DNA of 64,000 nt from Theocolax elegans (GCA_026168455.1 CM047425.1:23452648-23516647); one strand, 5' to 3'; counted from the stretch's first letter, positions 24,422-35,010 are shown. The notes: a model not told the origin generated them from the letters alone. Program-made: numbers and translations.

Positions 24422-24524
24422 GTACTTTCGGCGGGGGGATGAAGAAAAGTTTATTTTGCGCACTAGTGCGGGAATGTACTATCTTGCGCACTCAAATGCG
24501 TGCGCAAAATCGAATTTTGCGCAC
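24422..24524. repeat. Cluster of GTGCGCAAAAT motifs in both orientations
   Basis: ATTTTGCGCAC at 24453-24463 and 24514-24524, ATCTTGCGCAC at 24481-24491, and GTGCGCAAAAT at 24500-24510; a further copy lies at 23426-23436. The stretch GTACTTTCGG...GGGATGAAGAAAA at 24422-24448 has an inverted partner at 23526-23553, TTTTCTTCATCCC...CCGAAAGTAT. Confidence 0.7.
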
Positions 24525-24533
24525 GGAGTTAAG

Positions 24534-24673
24534 AAATAGTATATTACACACCTAGGGAGGTAAAGTATTGGTCAGTCCATAGCACATGTAAATTGGCACC
24601 TGAGCCGAAGGCGAGGGTGGCAAACATGTGCTATGGGGTGACCATTTTACCTCCCGTGGGATGTATACTATTT
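24534..24673. repeat. 140-bp hairpin element with AAATAGTATA ends
   Basis: Outer ends AAATAGTATA and TATACTATTT are inverted. Inside, GGGAGGTAAAGTATTGGTCA pairs with TGACCATTTTACCTCCC, CATAGCACATGT pairs with ACATGTGCTATG, and the tip is GCC-GAA-GGC (24604-24612). Mismatches are often matched on both sides, so the stem stays intact. Confidence 0.8.
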
Positions 24674-24759
24674 TTCACCACCAGTAGGCCGAAAATAACA
24701 CATTCCTTTTTCGGTGCCGGGAGGGAATGTGGTACTTTCGGTCTACGTGTGGTGAAAAA
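24671..24759. repeat. 89-bp hairpin next to the previous one
   Basis: TTTTTCACCACCAGTAGGCCGA pairs with TCGGTCTACGTGTGGTGAAAAA, followed inward by a CACATTCC/GGAATGTG stem. It shares its left border (GTATACTATTTTT) with the right border of the preceding hairpin, but its arms are unrelated. Confidence 0.78.
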
Positions 24760-25254
24760 TCTATTTATATATCTTTGTATCAAATAATAATTCTTTTTCA
24801 ACTATTTAGTCAAAGGTCACATACAAACGGATGGAGATAGCATGCATTCTACTATCGAAAAAGCATCTAGGTATAAATCTATATATTTACCCAAGGGCAA
24901 TGGTGCAAAATAATGCAAGAGGCTAAAGTAGAACTGCCAAAGTATATTGTTTATGAATTAAATAATAATGATATTTTAAATTTTTCAAACCATACGACAA
25001 AAAAGTTTTGGAATAAGATTCCAATATCTAAAATAAGTTCCATTAAAATGAAAGGAAAGAAATTGTGGTTTAAAAAAAATTATGAAAAAAATGCAGAAGA
25101 AATGGCTGTTAATTTTACTGTTGGTACATTAGAACCGTGTTATTTAAACAGAATATTTTTGAGCACGGAGAAGCAAAAAGATCTGCAAAGCTTAATAAGT
25201 CAAAAATTAATTCCCTCAGAGTTCAAAAATTTTTATGAAAATTTATTTAATTAA

Positions 25255-26423
25255 TGTTCATATTATAATAATTTAGTTACATAATTAATATAAACTTATT
25301 ACCGCGAATTTATGTTCTTATTATAAAATATATGTAAATAAAATAACTATAAATTATAGTGGAATTGAGTATGTTCTTACAAGTATAAAAGAACCTAATA
25401 GTTGCTTTCATCCTACTTGTTGTTTTAATATCATTGACATTTTTCAACTTACAACTCACCACCTCCTATGAAATGACGAATGTTATTAAAAAAGTATTAA
25501 CTAATAAAAATTATTTGAAATTAAGGTGCTTTCACAATTTTGTAGAGTAACAAAATGAATAAGTGAATTGGAACCTTTTTTAAAAAATATTTGAGTTGAT
25601 ACCTTGTTGAAAAAAAATTTGAATTGGAACCTTTTTGAAATAAAAAGTTGAATTGGACCCTTCTTGAAGAAAAATTTGAGTTGGAACATTTTTAAAAAAA
25701 AAAATTGAATCGGACCCTTTTTGAAAAAAAAATTTGAATTGGAACCTTATTGCACTAAGGCGATGATCTGATTAAATATTCTTTATTTTACCTCAATGTA
25801 AAATATGAGCATAAATGCATGCAATATTTAAAGATGCAAATATCAGTTGTGGAATTCTAACTATATTTATCTAGATGTTGGGAAGTACAAAATCCACTGT
25901 AAAAATACATTAAAATTATTAAAGTATACATTAAATATATTAGAATTGAATAATTAAAATAACATACCCTAAATCAGACATCACATGCTTAAATTTATTT
26001 TTGTTTTTATGAAAAATAATCCAATAGAATAATGAAATAAATATTTCAGAAACGTTGATTTTAATGTTATATTTATTTCACAAATAAACCAACCAATATT
26101 CGAATACTTGACAGTGTCATTACAATTCATGTCTCCATCAGGTAGTAATTTTCTAGACACTTCGAATAACTTGACTTCTTCAAGAGGTTTGTAATGATCT
26201 ATTACAGTAGATTGGCAATTAATAAATTTTTAATTCTTTTTTAGTCTTTCTGGCACAAGATTGACATTTTTAAAGATTTGTTCAATGTGACATTTAACAA
26301 ATTGTTAGCATTCAGAAATATATATTTGATTGTCCATGGTTTCAACAAAAAATTGATTTTCTTAGCTATTCACTATAATATTTAATATGTAGATAGATAG
26401 TAGGAATATAAACAAATAAATTA
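25255..26423. other. AT-rich noncoding stretch with inverted minisatellite copy
   Basis: Contains the ~32-bp minisatellite at 25545-25757 and otherwise AT-rich DNA. Nothing coding is seen. Confidence 0.6.
25505..25765 (-). repeat. Inverted copy of the 17.3-kb minisatellite, without the solo LTR
   Basis: About seven units of a ~32-bp repeat (TTTGAATTGGAACCTTTTTG variants). Flanks on both sides match the flanks of the array at 16.67-17.45 kb in reverse. The uninterrupted CAAAAAGGGTCCGATTC site here is the empty form of the solo LTR insertion site. Confidence 0.85.
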
Positions 26424-28745
26424 TTAATTTAACAAATTGTTGCTAATTTTTTTAGCTTTTCTTGTAAGATACTTCTTTTTTAGATATTTTACAGTGCAGG
26501 ATTCAGAACCACTAGGTCTTCTCATAATGTTGGTGTTTATAGGTACTTTTATATCATCAAGCGACATTTCTAGGTCCTTCATCGATAATGTTTCTGCTTC
26601 TTCCTTTTCTGATTGACTAGTGACATCTAATTCGACAGACAAATTTTTTTTATCGGTGTAATATGACTAATAACATCACTGGTATTTAGACAAACATCTT
26701 GGTTCTTTTGCCACACAGCTAATAAACTTTTCAAAGTTTCAATTTTTGAATTAAATTGTTTCTCCGTTTGTTCACAGGCTATATTGCTCATTCTATCAGT
26801 TATTATTTTAAATTTTCTTTTTCTTTCCGTAATTGATGATTTTGTGTTAGATGTAATTTTATGTATTTCAGGCAATTTTGATTGTTTTGTTAAAATCTGA
26901 TTTCTATCAATCTTTTTTGATTTTTGTAGTTTTTGCTTCCATCTATCATTGCATATAGTTTCACAAAATAAATTAAGATTTAACTGATATCGAACAGCGA
27001 AAATGTGCCTACATGGAAGATTGTAGCTCCACGAATCCAGACAAGTACAAGTTTTCACGGTTGCAGTCACTGTATCATTATGAAAATTTATAGTGGCGAT
27101 CTGATTATTTATGTCGAACGTTTTAAATGTTATGTATTTAAACCTTTCGAGTTGGTACAAAACTTTATTGAACGGAAAATCATTCAATAAGTTTTTATAT
27201 TCCATTTTAACAGACTCAAAATTTGTCTCTTTGGAGCAAACCTCTTCTTTTAATTCTCGCTGAATATCTTTTACATTCATTTCGAAATTGCGATGAACAC
27301 TCCATTTAAAAAATTCTCTTATGAAAGTTATGAGAGTATTATATTTTAACAAATTGCTTTATTTTACTATTCATACTTTCAATTCGGTTATTAGTTAAGT
27401 TTCCGAAATTAGATTGAAATATATTAAATTTTATCCATTTACCTTCAATTGGTTCCCAAGTTTTTTTAAAATAATCTTTTACTAGTTTAGGAGATTCTTC
27501 GAAAAACTTTGTTTTATAATTAGTATATTCTTCTATGTTGCAACTTTTAACCATTCTATCAAGTAAATATAAACAATTCTCTCTTTGTTGTGTAATAATC
27601 TTCATTTTTGTTGCCGTTATTTCTCTCCCAAAAGTTTTCAAAACATGAAATTGGCATATAAATAATGATACTTGTGGTAGGATTTCTTTTATGACTGTAC
27701 GCTCTGTCATATCCTTATCTGTCATTACTTCTTTTGTGTTATTGCAGGCTTCTGCATTTTCTTGTTTAAAAGTTTCCAGCAACCATTTTAATACTGGTTT
27801 CGTCTCGTTGTCTAAAATATCTACAGCCACTATTAAGCTTCTACCATTTTCATCTTCAATCACGAACAGAATTAATATATATCTTTTCTTGAATAGTTTG
27901 TAGGTTCCATCAACAAAGATAATTTCCGGAAAAGCGCGAAAACTGCTTTTCATTTCTTCAGTGGCAAAGAAAAGTGCTTGAAATATTCCATTTTCGTGGA
28001 AAACTTTTACAGTGGCTCCTGCAAGTAAATAGAAATTAGAGCTACAATTATAATATTATTAATTTCTTTGAAAGATAATTTGTAATAAATAAGCTATTTA
28101 TTTGTAAAAAAAGTGTAGTTTTCTATATAATTATCAAAATCATTTTTCAAGATGTTCACAGCTTTCTCAGTATCCTCGTCTGTAGCATCCTGTGATGATT
28201 GAACTAGATTTCTTAAATCTTGCATTCGTATTGGTTTTCGCGTAGTTGCACGAATTTCCTCTTGGATTTTTGCAGGTTTGCAACCCAAAGAATGCAACTG
28301 CAGCACTCTTTTAGTTCACCATTACTTAATCTCCGTTTTTCTGGCAAATGTTCATAGAATTCCTGTAATTATAATTAATTATGAATAAAGGAAACCTCAG
28401 TCATAATATACTAGCATTTTACATTACATTAGCTAAAAGGAAATACAAATATAAAATGACACAGTTTTGCTCGTTAGTGTAAAATTTAAAAATAAAAGAC
28501 TCTTGAATTTTATGAGCGAATTAAAGCAAACCAAAAACTGAAAGGACTCCAAATCTATGTCCTGCTATTATTTCTGTCAACTGGTATTATGGTTAATTTA
28601 TGAAAAATATTTCTAAGTAAATATTACCTCGACCTTCATGATAGTTGTTATGTCCATCATAATCCATTATACGGTAAGCATTCCCATTCATCAAAATTTC
28701 GATTTTAATGAATGCACTGCAATTCCTCTTAAATATTCTAATAGA
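26424..28745 (-). pseudogene. ZSWIM1/3-like (MULE-derived) gene, frameshifted
   Basis: Minus-strand gene in at least three exons: ~28745-28628 (CSAFIKIEI...DYDGHNNYHEG, the N-terminal zinc-binding-like part), 28362 to ~28095 (HLPEKRRLS, LHSLGCKPAKIQEEI), and 28018-26424. The last exon begins VKVFHENGIFQALFFAT, continues with the RNase H-like domain (FPEIIFVDGTYKL, MTDKDMTERTVI, ICQFHVLKTFGREI), then a SWIM zinc finger (CTCLDSWSYNLPCRHI) and a C-terminal basic KVPINTNIMRRPSG tail. The order and motifs match vertebrate ZSWIM1/3-type proteins, which derive from Mutator-like transposases. One-base shifts occur near 28308, 27346 and 26645 (a run of A), and the donor of the middle exon is not found. 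It is therefore a pseudogene, or an intact gene hidden by consensus errors. Confidence 0.75.
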
Positions 28746-29157
28746 TTTAAAATAGTAATTAGTAACATATATTCAATTTACACGCATAAAATTTAAACTA
28801 TAGTATTGCAAAAATTATTTAAAAAGGAATAAGGTCTGTGTTTATGGACATTTAAATAATAAATGTCTTGATTACTAGCTACATATACAGATGCATCTAT
28901 GTCCATAATATTGTAATATTTTTTTGTTATTACAGATTAGTAAAAAAGTTTATATTTGCCTCTTTTTATAAAATTTTTAATTACAAAAGGCGTGACAGCA
29001 ACTGTCGCAGGTATATACAATTATCTTTGAAAAGAAAAACATATAGATCATAAAATTTACTTACGTAACTTTTCGTTGACCTGTAGATGTTGAACCTCTC
29101 TTCTTGCCATATTTGTGTAATATCCTTCGTTTCCCGCCGAGGCGCGATATTTAGACA
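28746..29157. other. Short noncoding stretch
   Basis: AT-rich sequence that becomes CpG-richer from about 29085. It may include the first exon or start of the ZSWIM-like gene on the minus strand, or the left part of repeat B1. Nothing definite is seen. Confidence 0.4.
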
Positions 29158-29886
29158 AGCGGTAAGTGGTGCACCACGTTTAGACCCGCGTGTCTAACTA
29201 ATATTTCGCGTCCCGATTTACCTGGTACGGTCCGGGTGAGGAAGCGTTCCTCTTTTCCCCCTCTCGTGACAATTCCCGCCCGGATAGACAGGTCGGTGGT
29301 TCGCGGGAGCCACTTCACGAGAGAAGGCGCGCGTGACGTAGGAAGTTTCTACGTCAGAGCTCCCTACGTCAGAGATACATACGTCACGCGGTGTGACGTA
29401 TGCCATCAGATTAAGCAGCCGATCATACCCGGATCGGTTGCTCGTAATCTACAGTTAAATAGATTTTAACTAACTGTTTTCGCGCTGACGTCGGGGTTAG
29501 TCATCAGTACGACTCCCCGTAAATTGTTAACGTTAATTTATTGCTTATTTATTAATATTTAATAGTTAATTTAATAAATTGACTCGGCGAGACAATCTTT
29601 CTCGCCGATTAACGAAAGATATCAATTGTTGATAGTGTTTTACCGGTTACTATCCTATCCTACGAATACCGCCTTCTCCGGTGTTTATCCTAGTTGGCAA
29701 TTTTGGGCATAGGGCCCAACACACGGTATCTAAGTCAAACGAGGTGTTTGACGTTGTTAACGGCATTGCACGGGAATCGAAGTGATTCCCGGCCGCATCG
29801 TGGGACTGCCCACTTAAGGTTGGTAAGTTGGGACAAATTGGGCCTAACCGTGGGCCTTACATTTCCCCAGTAATCACCCCGTTACA
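29158..29886 (+). repeat. LTR-like repeat B, copy 1 (uninterrupted)
   Basis: It shares long stretches with 48668-50042: GTAAGTGGTGCACCAC, GACCCGCGTGTCT, TGACGTAGG..CTACGTCAGAGCTCCC, TTCGCGCTGACTTCGGGG (or GACGTCGGGG), AATAAATTGACTCGGCGAG, GGCATTGCACGGGAA, and CCCCGTTACA at the end. The AATAAA before a short 3' part and the ...GTTACA end suggest the R-U5 part of an LTR in plus orientation. The left LTR end (TG) could not be fixed. The middle part has several TACGTCA motifs (CRE-like). Confidence 0.6.
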
Positions 29887-30094
29887 GTACATAGTAATTT
29901 TTAAAAAAAATTATATCTAAAATTACTATTAAATATGGAAAAAATTACGATAGTCCAAGTATGTCCACGCTTTACTATAAAATATACTAATTTTTATTTT
30001 ACCTCTTTCTTAGTGTAGTGTCACTTTGGCAGTTGTGAAATGTAATTAAATACAATTCTTATATTAAAAAGTGACAGAGTAAAAATGAGTTTTT

Positions 30095-30337
30095 CACTGA
30101 AAACACCTTCGGAGTCCCGTAGCACGAATCCGTAAAAAATCGAGTTCGTCTATTCCGTTGATTTCGGGACGCTCCACTCCGAAAAACGAGCTGTGGCAAG
30201 CTGAGACGAAAATTAAGACGCAGCTATTCGGGGATTTTGGGCCGACGGAACCCAAAATCGTAGCTGCGTAGCTCGAAAATCAAAACGTGCTTTTAAATGA
30301 TTAATCGTGAAGCGGGACCCCGGAGGTATTTTCAGTG
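30095..30337. mobile_element. 243-bp MITE-like inverted-repeat element
   Basis: Ends CACTGAAAACACCTTCGGAG and CTCCGG..GTATTTTCAGTG type sequence are inverted over about 25 bp with few mismatches. Inside are further stems: GATTTTGGG...CCCAAAATC around 30233-30260 and GCAGCT...AGCTGC. It has no ORF, and no target duplication is obvious (TTT left, TAT right). Confidence 0.65.
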
Positions 30338-31244
30338 TATAGGAGCGTTGTTTATACTGTTGTGTTCTTTGCCCAATTTCTTATTCCGTGCATGTCTAAC
30401 TTCTTATAGAGTATAACTTAGATTGGTTGAATCACCTACATTGACGCCTCGCTTAAAAAGATCGACTAATCAGCATTGTGATTATGTAATCTAAAGTTAC
30501 AAACGGAGCTTTAATGTAAAATTTATAATGCCCCGCAAAAAGAGGAATGATAGTTTTACACACTCGCTTGTTCAATTACCGACTTTTCTTTTATCCCTCT
30601 AATCCTTTTCCTATCTCTTTTTTTTACATAGCTATGACCTGTCTTTTTTTAAGGGGGTATCCTGCTTTGGAAGGCCTAAAAAAACCATTTTTTAGGGAAT
30701 TTTTTTAAGATAGAAAAAAATAACCAACTCCAGAGAACTTTCAGGAATATTTTATTATATAATTAAAGATTATAAAAAAATTTTTTTAAAGAAAAATATC
30801 AAAATGCAGCCGATTAATAGGCACATTTGTTGGGTAATCCGTAATCCGAGTCTTCTATTGGCGGGAGTGATAGAGCTCTTAATTTTGATCTGAAACAGAA
30901 AGCCAAAAAAAATTTCATTTTCTATTTGAACCAAGAAAAATCCGAAGAAATTGTGAAATTTTTTCCGAAGTTGAAGCAAAAAGTGCTTTTTACGAGAAAA
31001 AAAAATCTCTTCAATGTGCTGAAAAAGTCTTTTAGAAATTTATTTTCAAAAATCTTTTCGGTTCATATTGAAGAGTAGATAAAACTGAAGCTAAAAAACT
31101 TCGGATCGTTACGATAGCTTATTTATTTTTTTTGCAAACACGCCCGCCAGTTTAGAAAAAGTGGAAAAACGAAAACTCGAGAAAAAGCGCTTTAAAGTTT
31201 ATGAACTGGAAAAATGTTAATTTTCGACTACTTACGGCAATAAT
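30338..31244. other. Noncoding; left end of the Mutator-like element
   Basis: About 300 bp of ordinary AT-rich DNA, then TTAAGGGGGTATCCTGCTTT from 30649, which looks like a transposon terminus with a TTAA target. A partly matching inverted end (AAGCAGGTACAC) lies near 33049-33060, to the right of the transposase ORF. The rest of 30670-31244 is untranslated element sequence. Confidence 0.5.
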
Positions 31245-32993
31245 CTAATCAGCTAGTCCTGCGCCATACAATAGACCTTCATCTTCCTCATGGAACTCAT
31301 TTTGTTGAAGTTGTTCCAGTCTACGGGCCGTACGAGCTTCCTTACTAGAAAGAGACGAACGTCGTCTTTCTCGTTCAATCCGTTGTATGTCGACATTATC
31401 CGCAAACATTTTACATTGCTGGCCAATTTCCAAATTGAGTAATGGCATGGTATGCAGAACTGCTGAATATCCTTCATTGAACATTCCTGCAGCCATATAC
31501 GCAGCAATTTCTACGATTTTTTGACCAGAATTGAGATGTTTCGGAGTTATGCGCCAGACAGTGGAGTTGAACGACTCGTTCGAATTTTGCGTGTGTCCAC
31601 CTAAGCATCGCGTCATGAGATCGTCATTCGAAAGTTCTTCGTAGATTAGATGATTATGTTTCTCCATTTTTTCGTCAATCAATCGAGCAGAATGTTTGAA
31701 GGATGCAAGACGATTCGTAGCTTCGGCTTTGCGCCATTCACACCAGCTGTCAGTGCCTGTCAGACAATTCTCGTGACGAGCAGATTCATCAGTTGAACAA
31801 TAATGATCCAGCCTTGCCATCACAGCCTTTTTCATATCTTGGATAGAATGAATATTCCTTTGAATTGCTAAACCATATATTGTCAACTTTTTGATGAGAC
31901 TCTCTGTTAGACGCTTTTTTCCTCCAAGCTTCTCTTCCTTCCTTTTATTTCGGAGTCGAGTACCCATGCGCTTTTGTACGTGTCCCACGCACTCATTTTT
32001 TGTCACTGGGTAATCATCACTATATGGATTCATTTTTACAATACCATTGAAAGTTTTCGAATCACCGTCGCCGATGTAATTCGTATACTTTAATCCAAAA
32101 TTTTCAACAGATCTCAAAAACATCTCCACGATTGAATCTACCTCCATCTTCCCTGCTGAACCATCGTGATTTGAAGAGCATGATATTTTATGATCATTAT
32201 ACCATTCTTCAAATTCTTCTTTGTCTAATATATTCTTTTGTAAAGCACATGAATGACAATATGCACTTTTTACAATAAGGTCGACTACTTTGCCAGAGTA
32301 ATATGCAATGAGCGTTGTAACACCAAACAATGAAGTAAAACCTCGTTTTTTCCAGGATCCATCGCCAGAAACTTTCAAACAGTCAGCAGATCTATCACGT
32401 TCTATATTTTTTTCTTTCTCTTCTTTGACAGCTTTTTCACAAACGCTTTCGAACATTGATTTTGACGTTGTATATAAATGCTGCACAATTTGATCATACG
32501 TTGATTTTGCTAAACCTTGACATATATCCATAAGTCCACAAAACACTCTGATACCTTCTCGTCCAACACCGAAAAGCCTCATAACAAAAACAATTCGTCT
32601 ATTTATTTTGAATCCAGTATTTATAAACGGTCCTGAATTTATTTCTCTATGACCACACATTCACGATAATACAATTTTGAAACCTAAGCCTCGATGTCCG
32701 CTCTCTGAAAATTGTATATTTTGTTTGCAAGATCTGCAAATTACGATATCAGAAATTGCAAAAAATACTGTGACAAACTCGATTATTCGATAGCAGTGAG
32801 TTGGATGCACAATGATGTTCTCGGTGCTAGCGGTGGCTAATTTTCTCTCAGTACTACTTGTGTTGCACTCTGTATCGTCTGATTCTGTTGTGAATTGATT
32901 ACCATGGAATTTTCGTTTCCGTGGTTTTGCAGCACGATTACTACTCGATTTGTCACTTTTCGGATAACTAGACATGATTATATTGAAGCGCAC
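31245..32993 (-). pseudogene. Mutator-like transposase domain protein (PF20700 type) with one in-frame stop
   Basis: A single minus-strand frame of about 580 codons, interrupted only by TGA at 32661-32663. The N-terminal part (32993-32664) has a basic RKRKFHGNQF start and a CRSCKQ zinc-type pair, then RGLGFK. The main part has CGHREIN, INRRIVFVMRLFGVG, SGDGSWKKRGF, YCHSCALQK, SSNHDGSAGKMEVD, YIGDGDSKTF, CVGHVQKRMG and CLGGHTQNSNESFNS. These are the blocks of the insect and cnidarian family annotated as Mutator-like transposase domain. The acidic residues in GDGSW, YIGDGDS and NSNE are the likely catalytic positions (inference). Apart from the one stop it looks full length, so this may be a recent copy. 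The possible TTAA-flanked ends (30649 and about 33060) suggest a Kolobok-like target choice; that is uncertain. Confidence 0.8.
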
Positions 32994-33104
32994 TCGCCAA
33001 TAGTCAGAGCAGAACTAAACGTTACGCCACAAACAGCTCTATAGGAAGCAGGTACACACAAATTATATACCGATGACACATACTAAGGTTCAAAAGACGC
33101 TTCT

Positions 33105-33700
33105 ATGAAAGTAAAATATTATTTCGAACAGCTGCTGAACCTTTTCAGGTATATAGTTTCGAGTTTAAAAAACAATTGTGTAAAAGTAGATGAAGAATAT
33201 TTAACAAAAAACAGCACAGGTGGGATAACAGAAACTAATGTAGGGAAAAAACAAAATAGTGATGTAGAAGAAGACAGTGTAAAAATAAATCACGTAACTT
33301 TAAATGTAAGTGTAATTAAAAGCGAAGGCGATGACAAAATTTAAAAAAAAATGTATAGGTGCTATAAAAAAACATGCTATCAACAAAGAAGAAAATAATC
33401 ACATAAAAAATGATTGTGTAGAAATAGACAAAAAATATTTAACAAACAAGTTAACAGGTGTGGTAAAAGAAAACAATTTAGGAAAAAACCAAAATAGTGA
33501 TGTACAAAAAAACTGTGTCAATGTAAAACATGCAACTTCAAAAGCAATTGTAAATGAAAACGAAGGTGATGACAAAATTTCGAAAAAAAAATGTACGGGT
33601 GCTATAAAAAAAACATGCTATCGACAAAAAAAAATAATCACGTAAAAAATGATTGCGTAGAAATAAATGAAAAAAAGTAATTAAGGAAATAATCAAAATA
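33105..33700 (+). repeat. 238-bp tandem repeat with coding look
   Basis: Two full units and the start of a third. TGTGTAAAAGTAGATGAA (33177), TGTGTAGAAATAGACAAA (33415) and TGCGTAGAAATAAATGAA (33653) are 238 bp apart. The translated units are lysine/asparagine-rich and alike in one frame (for example GEGDDKI in variants of GDDKI, and KKCxGAIKKxC). Frameshifts separate the units. Confidence 0.75.
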
Positions 33701-34330
33701 ATAAACGCGAAACAGAAAATTGTGTAAAAACAGAAAATTTAAAACTAGGATCAAAAAATAAAGCAGTATATGAGTCAATTGAATTATCAGAAGTAGACAA
33801 ATGTAGCACTTGGATTAACGCAATTAATTTGATCGGAAAATCTAGTCGAGGGCGTTCAAGAGGAAGGACTGCAAAGGTTATTTCATTACCATTAAAAAAA
33901 ATCCGCACGCATACGCTAAAATGTCCAAAAATTTCAATTATGTCAAATTTCAAAATGGTTGTACGTACCTAAAGAGGCAATTGTTATTATATAAACAAGA
34001 GAGGGCAAACTAAATTATGATGTTGTAAAAATGCATTTACAAAATGTTAACAATGCGTTTTTAGATGAAGAAGTTGACTTAAATCTTTTTACAGATTACT
34101 TTGAATCCAAATGTTTGCGACACATACAAATTGCAATAATAAAAAAAAATTCTGTTTATACATGTATGATTTGTAAGTTATAAGTCGAAGAAACTGATGC
34201 AAGTATAAGATGCGATTTGTGTTTAAATTGGTCGCATGCTATATGCAGCAACAAAGTTATAAATGAAAAAGCGAACAATGAAGATTGGTTTGTTTGATAT
34301 GTAAGAATAATTTTACTTCAATGAAACATT
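33700..34330 (+). pseudogene. Decayed PHD-finger ORF
   Basis: Continuing the lysine-rich repeat, the frames show SRGRSRGRTAK (AT-hook-like, about 33840-33880) and, at about 34158-34300, a zinc-finger pattern CMIC - CDLCLNWSHAIC - W, the layout of a PHD finger. In-frame stops (TAA in the finger near 34183, TGA after DWFV near 34298) and several shifts break it. PHD fingers with such company occur in insect transposon proteins. It may have belonged to the Mutator-like element on its left, but it is on the opposite strand. Confidence 0.5.
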
Positions 34331-34469
34331 GATTAATAATATTTACAATTTCATATAAATATTCCTTTTTAATTTTGAACTTATTTCCATTTTCTTAAAT
34401 CCTTTAATTATTATTATTTGAATCGTAAATTAAAAAACTTTTCTTTTTTTTAACTATGTTTCTGTAGAA

Positions 34470-35010
34470 ATAAAATAATAAAAATATGGAGAAAGCTACA
34501 TATTAAGACTCCAATGTGCTAATTCAATACTCTTATGGGGACTGCAGTCAATTTTGTAAAAAAAAAATTACTTCCACTCAAATCGCTTATAATTTGGAAA
34601 TAAATAGAAAGATATACTCAAACTAATTCCCAGAAGAAAAGTGAGGTCAAGTAGATGCGGTTTAAAAAATTATAAGCTAAGATAATAAGATTGAAAACAA
34701 AATGTTTCAATCTTATTATGACTGAAATAACTTTGAGGCAGATTAACTGATTTGAACTTATTTTTTTTAATCTCATCAACTTGATCTCGGCTTTCTTTTC
34801 AGATTTGGTTTGAGTCTCTATATTTTTTATTTGTTTCCGAGTTAATAGGGATTAAAGTAGAAATAATTTTTATTTTTACAAAATTTGTTTTAATCGCCTA
34901 TAAATATGGTAAATTAGCAAGCTAGGGTCTCAGAACCTGTCTTTCTCCATATTTTTATATTACAAAACCTATCTCAGATTTTGGTTCAGATCTGTGATCC
35001 GAAGGAGTTG
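34470..35010. mobile_element. Decayed member of the ~680-bp palindrome family
   Basis: It has the same internal words as the elements at 44.3 and 49.3 kb (AAATATGGAGAAAGC, AATTACTTCCACTCAAATCG, AGAAAAGTGAGGTCAAGTAG, and their reverse forms CTCCATATTTTTATATTA and TTTGTTTCCGAGTT). The arms are eroded, so the fold is imperfect. Confidence 0.6.

Larger units (their letters stand above)
23298..24802. other. 1.5-kb insertion or intron made mostly of hairpin elements
   Basis: Coding on the left stops at ...CATAG and resumes at TATTTAGTCAAAGGTCAC; reading CATAGG+TATTTA straight through gives an uninterrupted conserved stretch, so the segment looks inserted. It has a GT start (GTACG), but no acceptor restores the frame, which argues against a normal intron. 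It contains at least four separate inverted repeats, a CpG-rich patch with a CCAAT motif (about 24290-24440) and repeated GTGCGCAAAAT motifs. Confidence 0.5.
20132..25254 (+). pseudogene. DUF7869-like, transposase-related multi-exon gene with frameshifts
   Basis: Plus-strand gene whose exons are defined by clean splice sites and a constant phase: possible exons about 20132-20233 and from 20605, then 20963-21064, 21350-21475, 21548-21643, 21714-22109 (each phase 1 in and out), and 22465-23297, continuing at about 24803-25251. The small exons code for S/N/D-rich peptides. From 21714 the protein has KKR-type basic residues with CVSC, then PKKDQCDVC, a FFSDNCAGQNRN acidic motif, and GHIQTDGDSMHS. 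This is the pattern of a large insect family I associate with DUF7869, thought to be transposase-derived (recalled, not searched). Breaks: a +1 shift near 22757, another near 24897, and a 1.5-kb segment (about 23300-24802) interrupting what would otherwise be a continuous frame. A stop also lies in the putative exon at 20605. Function is unknown. Confidence 0.65.
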
